Below, one piece after another: positions 8,847 through 16,864 of a stretch of 37,806 nt of DNA (within the stretch, counting starts at the first letter, position 1; each line of letters starts with the position of its first letter). The position numbers were made by a program, and so were the translations under genes. Origin of the DNA: Megasphaera cerevisiae DSM 20462 (GTDB lineage: Bacteria > Bacillota > Negativicutes > Veillonellales > Megasphaeraceae); NCBI RefSeq assembly GCF_001045675.1, contig NZ_LEKT01000026.1:1-37806 (forward strand), read 5' to 3'. The notes beneath the pieces were generated by a model. That model searched no databases. It was not told where the DNA came from and saw only the letters and a program-made list of their open reading frames with translations.

Positions 8847-10876
8847 GCCTTGTCTTTGACTTCAGATTCGTCGTTCCAAAGTGCGTCCAAATGGATGTCC
8901 TTTTCTTTTGAAATAAGCTTTTTAGCAAGGGTGGAAATATGAGATGAAATTATTTTCTTTTGGTGACTGTGGGCAACCTGCAAAATAGGATGAGAATGTC
9001 TTGCTAAATTCTTCTGTGAAGCTGCATTTTTTTGCCTTGATTCATGGGGAGTATAGAGTCGTACAATTTCAGGTGTAGAATCATTTTTGATCGGAATAGA
9101 AGTCTTTTGGATTTTCCACTTATTGTTGTTCGTCATCACATGAAGTTCATATTTTGGAACAGTGCCACGGCTTATATTGTCGCCAAGTTTTACGGCAGTC
9201 ACTGTATAGCTATTGTCTATACTTTTATCTGAATTTACCGGAGGCGGAAGCTGCTCTAGAAGGGCGTAGGAATCACCCTTATAAACCAAGATTTTGAGTT
9301 TAGAAATAGGCTGGATACCGTCAATTTTACATTTGCGATTTAATATTGCCGGAAGCTTATCGGTGAAAAGTATCGTATCCATGTTTTCCGTGCTAAGTTT
9401 TTGTGCAGTTTCAATGTATTTATCAGCCTGTTTTTTGATTGAAAGATATTCGGCGTAGAGGCGTTTACTTTGAAGCTGCTTTTCCGTGTTTTCATGCTGT
9501 AACGTTTTAAAAATATCATCAATCTTTTCTTTGGCATCGTCATCAATAGCGCGGCGATAATTATTAAGCTGTTTACCAAGAACATTTCTTTCTTCGGTAA
9601 GCAGCTTGATTTTTTTGCTGCATTCGGCCAGTTCATGCGTTTTAGCAGGAATACCATAGAGCGATGTAGCCAGTTCTTTTATACGATTTAATTTCTTGGC
9701 AGTTTTTGCATAGGCTTTGCGGGTTTTATCATACTGGTGATTGAAGGCCTTATCCTGTGCAGCAAGTCGTAATTGTTGATCGTTAAGAATCTGTGGTTTC
9801 AAGGCTTTATAGGCAGCTAATTTATCATCAGCTAGCGTTCGGTAAGTAGAGGCTGTTTCTTCAAGATAAGAATATACATCGCCAATACTTATAATGAGCG
9901 GTTCTTCCATGATTTCTACTGCTTCAATTTTTGCTCTTTCTGCATCTTGTTCTTTTTGCAGCCGCAGGCGTTCCTGTTGTATTTGCCGGGCGACTTGGCG
10001 GAGTAAAACATCATTAGCAAAAACTAAGATATTTTGTTCTTTAGAAGAAAGAGAAGAAATGTCTGTTTCTTCAGCATTTTCTGGGCAATCTGATTCGTGA
10101 TCTGTTTGCGCAAATTGGTCTATAATTCTTTGCATAACTACCGGATTTCGATAAGCGCTGCCAAGGTGTGGGGCAGGGGTTCGATTGAGCAGTTCAGCCT
10201 CCTCATTTTTTCCGGATAAAACCAGTTCTTCACGTTGGACATTTAAGGTCTTTTCACTGATAAAAGTGGAAAGGCCTTTCTCTTGAAATTTTTCATTAAC
10301 CATTTCAGCCCAGCGTTTCCGTAAATGAAGAGTCATTTCTTTGGTAATGAATTCTCTGGATGAGCGATAGCCTTGCGTTGCTTCACCGGCGCGATTAACA
10401 GCGTAGTGGTTGAAAAATTTATCAGAAGAAAGTGGCCGGTCGCGTTCGATAATTTTTTCATTGAACATCAGATGACAGTGAATGTTTCGATGGCCTTTAT
10501 CAAACGTAGCAGCTTTATCATGAATGGCGTAGGAATAGGCATGGTGATCCTTGATGCCGGTTTCTTTTAAAAGTTGCTCAACAAGCTCCATATTTTCGGC
10601 AAGGGTAAATTCTTCCTGCAGGGCAAAACGAAATTCCCGATAAGCGCGGCCATCTGGTTTATCACGGTGGGCGTCTGTTTCTTCCCAAAACATTCCCGGA
10701 TGATCAGCCCAGCTTGGCATATTTCCGTAAGACGTGAAGGCTAGATCTTCTTCGCGATTTTCCATATGAGCGTATTCGCCTTCGCGGAAAATATAGTCGT
10801 AATGTGTTTTTGTGTTTAGCTTGGTGCCGTTCTTTCGTGTGCCGTGCGGTGTATTTTCAAAATAGTAATGGGCCAT
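8804..10876 (-). CDS. mobA: MobA/MobL-family (MOBQ-type) relaxase
   Basis: Conjugative relaxase that nicks the transferred strand at oriT, stays bound to its 5' end and is delivered by the type IV machine. The N-terminal 230 residues are the MobA/MobL domain: HYDYIFREGEY (about 25), AYREFRFALQEEFT (about 78), the metal-binding histidine motif NIHCHLMFNE (about 131) and GYRSSREFITKEM (about 166). Residues about 290-470 are charged and coiled-coil-like, and the rest is unassigned; no primase or helicase domain is evident. ATG 10876 (MAHYYF) is chosen with GGTG six bases upstream; GTG 10885 is possible. It is transcribed away from the T4SS operon with the candidate oriT in between, the usual place for a relaxase gene. 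It converges on the Avs-like gene with 13 bases between stops. Confidence 0.88.
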   Translation of the reverse strand: MAHYYFENTPHGTRKNGTKLNTKTHYDYIFREGEYAHMENREEDLAFTSYGNMPSWADHPGMFWEETDAHRDKPDGRAYREFRFALQEEFTLAENMELVEQLLKETGIKDHHAYSYAIHDKAATFDKGHRNIHCHLMFNEKIIERDRPLSSDKFFNHYAVNRAGEATQGYRSSREFITKEMTLHLRKRWAEMVNEKFQEKGLSTFISEKTLNVQREELVLSGKNEEAELLNRTPAPHLGSAYRNPVVMQRIIDQFAQTDHESDCPENAEETDISSLSSKEQNILVFANDVLLRQVARQIQQERLRLQKEQDAERAKIEAVEIMEEPLIISIGDVYSYLEETASTYRTLADDKLAAYKALKPQILNDQQLRLAAQDKAFNHQYDKTRKAYAKTAKKLNRIKELATSLYGIPAKTHELAECSKKIKLLTEERNVLGKQLNNYRRAIDDDAKEKIDDIFKTLQHENTEKQLQSKRLYAEYLSIKKQADKYIETAQKLSTENMDTILFTDKLPAILNRKCKIDGIQPISKLKILVYKGDSYALLEQLPPPVNSDKSIDNSYTVTAVKLGDNISRGTVPKYELHVMTNNNKWKIQKTSIPIKNDSTPEIVRLYTPHESRQKNAASQKNLARHSHPILQVAHSHQKKIISSHISTLAKKLISKEKDIHLDALWNDESEVKDKAKNAEDKIYQGWTL

Positions 10877-10890
10877 ATTGTTCACCGTTG

Positions 10891-10926
10891 GCAGTCCCGG
10901 ATCTTTCGGGGCTGCTTTTTCTTTTT
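10891..10926 (+). terminator. Intrinsic terminator (plus strand), in relaxase leader
   Basis: GCAGTCCCG (10891-10899) pairs over nine bases with CGGGGCTGC (10907-10915), one G-T pair, followed by TTTTTCTTTTT. On the plus strand this is a textbook terminator and would stop transcription entering the oriT/T4SS region from the left. On the minus strand the same hairpin lies in the relaxase mRNA leader. Confidence 0.65.
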
Positions 10927-10974
10927 AAAATTTGTAAAAATTTTTCGGTTCGTTGTTCCGAAGGAAAACGAAGC

Positions 10975-11060
10975 ACGGCAAAGCCGTCTGCCGGAGGCAG
11001 CAATCCGGTCCAGCTGGAGGGTGGCGCAACAAAGCTCGCTAGAGTTTTGTGTAAATGCGC
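10975..11060. other. oriT: Candidate origin of transfer (oriT), RSF1010-like nic core
   Basis: The gap between the relaxase and virB8 holds tandem hairpins: ACGGC-AAA-GCCGT (10975-10987), CTGCC-GGA-GGCAG (10988-11000) and ACAAAGCTC-GCTA-GAGTTTTGT (11029-11050, one G-T pair). Directly after the last hairpin comes GTAAATGCGC (11051-11060). Known MOBQ origins such as RSF1010/R1162 have the same layout: a short inverted repeat followed by TAAATGCGC at the nick region. Position beside a MobA/MobL relaxase gene supports the call. The exact nick position is inferred, not seen. Confidence 0.75.
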
Positions 11061-11209
11061 ATTATGGGTTTTGCCTTTCGCCGTCGATTCATTTTACTGC
11101 TTATATTATATGATTTTTATACTGGATTGTAAAATAAAAATTATTGGTATCTGGGTAAAATAGTTCGATTAAATGCTTTATTTTAGCTTTATTTGTACAA
11201 ATAATATTA

Positions 11210-11249
11210 TTTACTTTTTATTAAAATAGTGATAATATTTCACCGTAAA
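11210..11249 (+). promoter_or_regulatory. Candidate promoter and operator of the T4SS operon
   Basis: TTTACT (11210-11215) and TAATAT (11233-11238) are 17 bases apart. Overlapping the -10 end is TTTCACCGTAAA (11238-11249), close to the palindrome TTTACCGTAAA (26709-26719) upstream of the xre regulator. The AGGAGG site of virB8 follows immediately, so a protein bound here would block both promoter clearance and translation. Confidence 0.45.
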
Positions 11250-11262
11250 GGAGGTGGAATAT

Positions 11263-11967
11263 ATGGAATCTCAAACGAAATTTTTCCCAAAAGGAGAACC
11301 GACAGAGGTATTTGACCGAAAGGCTGCAGGCACGTTCCAAAGTGATTTATATAATTTGGCATTGGATAAAGATGTGGCGAAAAAAAGGAACTTGCTGTAT
11401 CTCGTGCTTTTGATCATCTGTGTGCTTTCCATTATTTTCATTGCAACAACAGCAAATTATAAGACGTATGTCGTTCGCGTGGACAATGCCACGGGGCAGG
11501 TAGAAACTGGCGGGCAATTAAAGGCAACGAACTATAAACCACAGGAGGCCGAAATCAAAACCTTTTTAGCTCAATTCATTGCTGACACAAGAACGATTCC
11601 GCTTGATCCGGTCCAATATAAAAACAATTGGAATCGCTCCCGGCATTTTATGACGCAGGAAGCGGCACAGAAAATAAATGCAATCGTATCAAAAGATAAT
11701 CCGGTGGGGCTCCTTGGCCGCATGACGGTGCAGCCGCAGATCCGTTCTATTCAATTGCAGCCGGGATCAAATTCAACCTATCAGGTTCGCTGGATTGAAG
11801 AGGAATATGCCATCAGTGGTAATACAACAGGGAGAAAAGTCAGCTATGTTGCGCTCTTTTCGGTTGCTATTGAACCGCAGAGCAAAGAAGAAGAATTACT
11901 CATTAATCCATTGGGCCTAAAAATTAAAGATTTAGCCATCAGTAAAGAAAATGAAAGTAAGGAGTGA
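11263..11967 (+). CDS. virB8: VirB8/TrbF-type T4SS inner-membrane protein
   Basis: Bitopic inner-membrane protein that helps assemble the type IV secretion channel. A short cytoplasmic N-terminus is followed by one membrane segment (about residues 45-65, LLYLVLLIICVLSIIFI) and a periplasmic domain. The strand-rich C-terminal part carries VRWIEEEY (about 183) and ends in the TrbF-typical NPLGLKIKDLAIS block. At 234 aa its length is normal. ATG 11263 is preceded by AAAGGAGG with eight bases of spacing; the GTG at 11254 overlaps that site and is rejected. First gene of the operon, with VirB9 and VirB10 directly after it. Confidence 0.88.
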   Translation: MESQTKFFPKGEPTEVFDRKAAGTFQSDLYNLALDKDVAKKRNLLYLVLLIICVLSIIFIATTANYKTYVVRVDNATGQVETGGQLKATNYKPQEAEIKTFLAQFIADTRTIPLDPVQYKNNWNRSRHFMTQEAAQKINAIVSKDNPVGLLGRMTVQPQIRSIQLQPGSNSTYQVRWIEEEYAISGNTTGRKVSYVALFSVAIEPQSKEEELLINPLGLKIKDLAISKENESKE

Positions 11968-11972
11968 TCGCT

Positions 11973-12821
11973 TTGAACCATCGTAAAATTTTTATCGCGG
12001 TAGCTGTAGCGGTTTCGATGTATTCATCCAGCCTGATTGCTCTTGCTGAACAGAAAGCCTTTTATACAACAGAAGATGCTTATGTTTCTGCATCTAAACT
12101 GATGTATGACTATAACGAAGGCAGTGTGTATCAAGTGTATGTACAGCTTGGGCACGTGTCGGATATTTCTTTGCATCCGAATGAAAAGTTAGTGGGAGTC
12201 TTGGCCGGGGATACAGAGCGCTGGAACATTGAGACGGCCAATGTAGATAATACCGTTCATGTTTATGTAAAGCCAAAGTTTGCGGATATCAGCACAAATT
12301 TTATCATCAATACGGATAAGCGTTCTTATCGTTTGGCGGTATCATCGACGGATACATATAATCCTGTCATTTCATGGGACTATCAGGAAGAAATGTATCG
12401 GAAATTGGCAAGTACGGAAGTTTATCAAAATCGGGAAGAGAAAGAATTTCTAGATGTTTTTACAGAGAAAGTGAATGGTCGTTATGTAGCCAAAACGATG
12501 AACTATTCCTATGAAACCAAGGGTAGCAAAAAAGCAGATGCGGCTTTATTTCCTCTGAAGGTTTTTGACGATGGGACACGGACCTACATTCAGATGCCAA
12601 AGTCTAATAAATATGATTTGCCGGTTCTTTACAATGTGGAAAGGACAGATAAAGAAAAATTGACGCTCGTCAATTACCGGATTCATGGGGCCTATTTCAT
12701 TGCGGATCGTGTGTTTACGCATGCTAGACTCTATTATTCTGCCAATGTCTATGTAGATATTTATCCGAAAAAAGAAGAAGCTGGTCTACTAAAACTTTTA
12801 GCGGGTGGTGATGCACAGTGA
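11973..12821 (+). CDS. virB9: VirB9/TrbG-type T4SS outer-membrane-complex protein
   Basis: Periplasmic/outer-membrane core component of the conjugation channel. The N-terminus is a signal peptide (HRKIFIAVAVAVSMYSSS...ALA, cleavage near residue 26). The VirB9/CagX pattern follows: an N-terminal beta domain with YQVYVQLGHVSDISLHPNE (about 50) and a C-terminal domain with VLYNVERTD (about 217) and HARLYYSANVYVDIYPK (about 250). TTG 11973 is preferred, with AAGGAG eight bases upstream overlapping the end of virB8; GTG 11964 is the alternative. The presence of VirB9 implies a double-membrane host. It overlaps virB10 by four bases. Confidence 0.88.
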   Translation: MNHRKIFIAVAVAVSMYSSSLIALAEQKAFYTTEDAYVSASKLMYDYNEGSVYQVYVQLGHVSDISLHPNEKLVGVLAGDTERWNIETANVDNTVHVYVKPKFADISTNFIINTDKRSYRLAVSSTDTYNPVISWDYQEEMYRKLASTEVYQNREEKEFLDVFTEKVNGRYVAKTMNYSYETKGSKKADAALFPLKVFDDGTRTYIQMPKSNKYDLPVLYNVERTDKEKLTLVNYRIHGAYFIADRVFTHARLYYSANVYVDIYPKKEEAGLLKLLAGGDAQ

Positions 12822-14134
12822 TATTTGACAAGGTAAAAGGCCTGTTTCATAAAAAGCGGGATGAGGATTTTGAAGAAGAGGAAAATGAAAAAATTGAAAC
12901 ACTTGATGAAAAAGAAGAAAAAGAGATAGGGGAGAGTGGTGAAATAGATTTTTCGGATGACGATAATCCGGAAAGTCGGGCGAAAACCTTAAAGAAAAAG
13001 GCCATTATGGTCACTGGTGGAGCCGTCCTTCTTTGTGCGATCACGGCAGCTGCTAGTAATACGTTTTTTGGAACAAAGGAAAAGGCAGATAAGCCGCTTT
13101 CTAGACAGAGCGTTGCAACTGCCGCAACACCAGCAGAACAGTTGCCGGATAAGTATTCGGAGATTGGCAAGTATCAGAAAAATAAAGGGAATGATCTAAA
13201 CAGCAATGGGGGGCAAGGTGGGCAGGTGACAAACTCACCAAACAGAGCGCAGAATTCATACCAGGCAGCTAGTACAACAACCAGTCGCCCCGCTTCTGCT
13301 ACCTATGTTCCAGCAACGCCTGTAGCAGCATCTTCGAATAGTAGTTATCGGGACAATGCAGCAGCGGAAGAGGAAAAAGCAGCAAAGGTACAACAGGCTA
13401 TTAATAGCAGTGCATTGGCTTTCAAAATTGCAGCTGCTGTTTCGCAAGGACAGACACCAGAATTTACACCAATTTCTACGGCAGTGACAGGCACATCAAA
13501 AATGCCAGTGTCGCAGGTAGCTTACTCCTTTTCCGATGATGAACCGCAGGATATGGGAAGTTATGTTTTAAATGCTGGAGCAGTGATTCAGGCAACGCTT
13601 CTCACGGGTGTAACAAGTGACGTTCCGAATGGTGATGTTGTAGCGCAGGTTCGGCAAAATATTTACGACAGCCTTACCGGAACACATTTACTGATTCCAC
13701 AGGGCAGTCGGATTATTGGAACAACGGGTGCTGCTGGCGGCCTAGGAAATCAGAGAATTAGTGTAGTTTTTAAACGTATTATTTTGCCAAATGGTGCATC
13801 ACTGACGCTTCCCAATCAACAGGCAATTGACGGTACCGGTTATCCGGGATTGATGGATAAATACAATGAGCATCGCGGTAAGTTGTATCAAACTGCCTTT
13901 TTCAGTACACTCCTTAGCGCAGCAGCGCAAAGCTTAACAGGAAATACCTCTGGTAGTGATAGCCGAAGTCCTGGTCAGGAAGCTGTTTCTGGAGCCGTTG
14001 CATCCATTCTTCAAACAGGGCAGAAGCTCATGGATAAGGATGCCAATGTGAATCCAACGATTGAGATTGAACCGGGCTTCCAGTTCAGTATTTTTGTCAA
14101 TCAGGATTTAGCCATAGGCGCATATCGTGATTAG
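12818..14134 (+). CDS. virB10: VirB10/TrbI-type T4SS core protein
   Basis: Energy-sensing channel protein that spans both membranes. The order is a very acidic cytoplasmic N-terminus (about residues 14-55), one membrane segment (about 64-80, IMVTGGAVLLCAIT), a long Ser/Thr/Ala-rich linker in the periplasm (about 90-210), and the conserved TrbI/VirB10 domain. Diagnostic blocks are VIQATLLTGVTSDVPNG (about 254), LLIPQGSRIIG (about 290), RIILPNGASL (about 318) and IDGTGYPGLMD (about 336). Starts with GTG 12818 overlapping the virB9 stop; its own end overlaps virD4 by eight bases, so translation is probably coupled along this part of the operon. Confidence 0.92.
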   Translation: MIFDKVKGLFHKKRDEDFEEEENEKIETLDEKEEKEIGESGEIDFSDDDNPESRAKTLKKKAIMVTGGAVLLCAITAAASNTFFGTKEKADKPLSRQSVATAATPAEQLPDKYSEIGKYQKNKGNDLNSNGGQGGQVTNSPNRAQNSYQAASTTTSRPASATYVPATPVAASSNSSYRDNAAAEEEKAAKVQQAINSSALAFKIAAAVSQGQTPEFTPISTAVTGTSKMPVSQVAYSFSDDEPQDMGSYVLNAGAVIQATLLTGVTSDVPNGDVVAQVRQNIYDSLTGTHLLIPQGSRIIGTTGAAGGLGNQRISVVFKRIILPNGASLTLPNQQAIDGTGYPGLMDKYNEHRGKLYQTAFFSTLLSAAAQSLTGNTSGSDSRSPGQEAVSGAVASILQTGQKLMDKDANVNPTIEIEPGFQFSIFVNQDLAIGAYRD

Positions 14135-16442
14135 GTTATTTTTCTTTTTGATGCCAGCCTTTGTTGGTTTATGGACGGCAACACAAAAGCTGGCCGCTTT
14201 GGTACAATACGATCCTTTACTCGGAGCACCGTTTCAAATGAATGGGCAGCTTTATTATTATCCATGGAAATATTTCAGCTGGTTTCAACATTTCCATTCC
14301 TATATGCCAGATTTATTCAAGCAGACGTACATCTATATTTATGGGGGCTTTCTTGTCGGGTTGTTACTCTTATTCCTTTTGCAGCCACCGCGCCGCTTAG
14401 ATTCTCATGGCAGTGCGCATTGGGGCGAGTACAAGGATATTTTAGGCATGGATTTGATTTCAGCTAGTGGCGTAGTTGTAGGGCTCTATGATAATGCACT
14501 TACGCGAAAGTTTACTTCCCTTCTTCGCTCGGTCGAAAAGATCAAACAGGAAAAGGTCTCTTTTGCAGAGATGGATTTTGATAAGCGTCTGGACAAGAAA
14601 ATGGATCGCATAAGCAATCAGCTGGTCCTAGTGCAGAATCAGTTAGAAGAAATTCCAGAAGACGAACTTGCATCACGGCGAAATTTAGAAAAACGACTGC
14701 AGGTCTTGCAAAACAAGATCGAGCATTCGCCGAAATATGAGCCGCAAAAATATGATTTTTATACGGTATATCCTTGGGTTTGTCTATATAAAAAGTTGCT
14801 GCAGCTTTATATTTCCTGCCCGCATTTTTATCTGCGGGATAATTCGAATAAGCACTTGGCGGTCATTGCGCCGACACGTTCTGGTAAGGGCGTAGGGCTT
14901 ATTATTCCAACACTTCTTGGTGGTTGGAGGTCAAGCGTCATCGTCAATGATATTAAAAGTGAAAACTGGGGCGTTACGGCAGGGTATAGAAAGCGAATGG
15001 GGCATATGGTTATCAAGTTTGAACCGACAGCACTTGACGGTAGTTCGGCCCGCTGGAATCCATTAGAGGAAATTCCGATTGGAACGGCAGCTGAAGTTCC
15101 GGCAGCACAGAACTTGGCGTATATTTTGGCAAATTATGAAGGGAAAGCAAGCCTTGATCACTGGGGAGCCAATGCGGCAACGGTCATTACGGTTGTAATT
15201 TTGCACTTGATGTATGCGCATTATAGTGATCCGGAGCATTATCCGCATGTGCCGAACCTTTATACGGTGGCCGCTTTTATGAAGGCAAATATCGTTCCGG
15301 AATTTGATAAAGATGGCAATCCAGTCATGGAAGATCTGGATGGGCAACTGGTGCAAAAGGTAAATGCAAAAGGATTTTTGGATACGCTGAAAGCGCTGCA
15401 GACCTTTGAGCATGTGCCAGATGAAGGCATTGAGCTGGTGGAATGGGATAAATTTAGTGAATCGTATTTGAAACGGCATTTTACGCCAGAAGATATGAAA
15501 GATATTTATCCGGATGCAATGTCACTTGACTACATGCCAAACGTGCATCCCATCATTTATCAAAACTTTGTTGAGATCCTATCAAAACCGGACAACGAGT
15601 GTGGTAGCATTGTTTCCACGGCCAATACAGCACTGAAGGAATATCTTGATCCGACACTTGCGAAAAACACATCCGTCAGTGATTTTTGCATTGATGACCT
15701 TATGAATTACAAAAAGCCGGTATCCCTTTACTTGGTAACGCCGCCTTCTGACCTTTTGCGGTTGGCACCAATATTCCGCCTGTTCTTTGAAATGATGGTA
15801 AAGCATCATGCGAAACGGATTGGTACCTATGAGAATGGACAGGCAAAAACCTTATACAAGCATAAATGCCTCTTTTTGATGGATGAATTCTCCTCGCTAG
15901 GAAATCTGCAGTCTTTTGCGGCTACGCTTTCGTATATCGCAGGGTATGGCATGAAAGCATTTTTGATCAATCAGGGATTACCACAAATTAATGGCATTTA
16001 CGGCAAGGATAATCAGATCCTGATGAACTGCCATTTACAGATATTTTATGCACCGAATGACAACGATACTGGAAAATACACGGAGTCACTTCTTGGCAAC
16101 AAGACGATTACCGTGGAAAGCGTTTCAAGCAGCGGCTGGTTATCCAATAAGAATTATTCGAAGTCGGAAACTGCTAGAGCTTTGATGACGGCAGATGAAA
16201 TCAAACGAATGGGAGATCGGGAAATCATTGTGGCAAGTGGAAGTCCACCGGTGCTGACGGACAAGGTCAAGTATTATGAAAACGGATTTTTCCTGAAAAA
16301 ACTAATGGATGCTCCTGCAGCCAGCGACCTTATCCGGAATAATCCGTATCCAGAGCGAGATCGTTTATTAGCAACTGTAGCGGAAGAAAAACGACAAAAG
16401 GAAAAAGCCAAGGAGTTTTCTTATGAATATCAAGAGCCATAA
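14127..16442 (+). CDS. virD4: VirD4/TraG-type coupling protein with coiled-coil insertion
   Basis: Hexameric ATPase that links the relaxosome to the secretion channel. Two N-terminal membrane segments (about residues 3-25 and 68-86) precede GSAHWGEYKDI (about 95). Walker A is APTRSGKGVG (about 248) and Walker B is CLFLMDEFSSLG (about 587). Between GSAHW and the P-loop lie roughly 150 residues instead of the shorter link usual in TraG proteins; about 128-200 are highly charged and heptad-like, suggesting an inserted coiled coil. Total 771 aa. GTG 14127 is the start and overlaps virB10. Located inside the virB operon, not beside the relaxase. Confidence 0.9.
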   Translation: MIRLFFFLMPAFVGLWTATQKLAALVQYDPLLGAPFQMNGQLYYYPWKYFSWFQHFHSYMPDLFKQTYIYIYGGFLVGLLLLFLLQPPRRLDSHGSAHWGEYKDILGMDLISASGVVVGLYDNALTRKFTSLLRSVEKIKQEKVSFAEMDFDKRLDKKMDRISNQLVLVQNQLEEIPEDELASRRNLEKRLQVLQNKIEHSPKYEPQKYDFYTVYPWVCLYKKLLQLYISCPHFYLRDNSNKHLAVIAPTRSGKGVGLIIPTLLGGWRSSVIVNDIKSENWGVTAGYRKRMGHMVIKFEPTALDGSSARWNPLEEIPIGTAAEVPAAQNLAYILANYEGKASLDHWGANAATVITVVILHLMYAHYSDPEHYPHVPNLYTVAAFMKANIVPEFDKDGNPVMEDLDGQLVQKVNAKGFLDTLKALQTFEHVPDEGIELVEWDKFSESYLKRHFTPEDMKDIYPDAMSLDYMPNVHPIIYQNFVEILSKPDNECGSIVSTANTALKEYLDPTLAKNTSVSDFCIDDLMNYKKPVSLYLVTPPSDLLRLAPIFRLFFEMMVKHHAKRIGTYENGQAKTLYKHKCLFLMDEFSSLGNLQSFAATLSYIAGYGMKAFLINQGLPQINGIYGKDNQILMNCHLQIFYAPNDNDTGKYTESLLGNKTITVESVSSSGWLSNKNYSKSETARALMTADEIKRMGDREIIVASGSPPVLTDKVKYYENGFFLKKLMDAPAASDLIRNNPYPERDRLLATVAEEKRQKEKAKEFSYEYQEP

Positions 16443-16465
16443 GCAGGGAAGAGAGGATGTGAAGC

Positions 16466-16864
16466 ATGGCAGGAACAAAAACCCTTCATCGGTTAGAGAA
16501 AAAATTTAGTTTTTTGCAGCAAAAGCAAGAAGAGACGATGGCAAAAATTCGGCAGGAGATGAAACGAACCAAAAAAGAAATTGAGGTTCAGCGGCTGGAT
16601 TTTATTGCGCAAACCATCAAAAAAACAGGCTTTCCTATGGATAAAACAGTGCTTTTAGTTGGTGCTGTTTTGGATGCTAAGGAAAAAATCGAAGGTATGG
16701 AAAGCACAGTGGCTATTAATCGCTATATTGCACTTTATAACGATTTTGCGGCAAAGCACGGCATTCAGGATTTTGAGGAACCCACAGAAGAAGAGGTGGG
16801 TATGGGAAATCCAATTGAGCAGAATGAATTGAGTTCGGAAGTGAGCAGTTATGGCAGAGAATAA
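16466..16864 (+). CDS. TraD-like relaxosome accessory protein (small, coiled-coil)
   Basis: A 132-aa protein: a basic heptad-like first half (about residues 8-46, HRLEKKFSFLQQKQEETMAK onward) and a second half with RLDFIAQTIKKTGFPMDKTV (about 43) and LLVGAVLDAKEKIE. This recalls the small TraD/MobC-type proteins of MOBQ systems, which have a coiled coil followed by a 'G..V.KAG...LLGAL.E' pattern and help the relaxase at oriT. The assignment rests on this pattern and context only. It starts at ATG 16466, 23 bases after virD4, and overlaps virB11 by 14 bases. Confidence 0.55.
   Translation: MAGTKTLHRLEKKFSFLQQKQEETMAKIRQEMKRTKKEIEVQRLDFIAQTIKKTGFPMDKTVLLVGAVLDAKEKIEGMESTVAINRYIALYNDFAAKHGIQDFEEPTEEEVGMGNPIEQNELSSEVSSYGRE

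Noticed and set aside
10804-11163. Open frames crossing the oriT region on the plus strand
   Set aside because: They run through the terminator, hairpins and nic core and have no ribosome site or recognisable sequence.
12998-13012. Palindrome-like GGCCATTATGGTC inside virB10
   Set aside because: Resembles the GTCCATWATGGAC family but differs in the core, lacks matching outer arms and lies within conserved coding sequence; probably chance.
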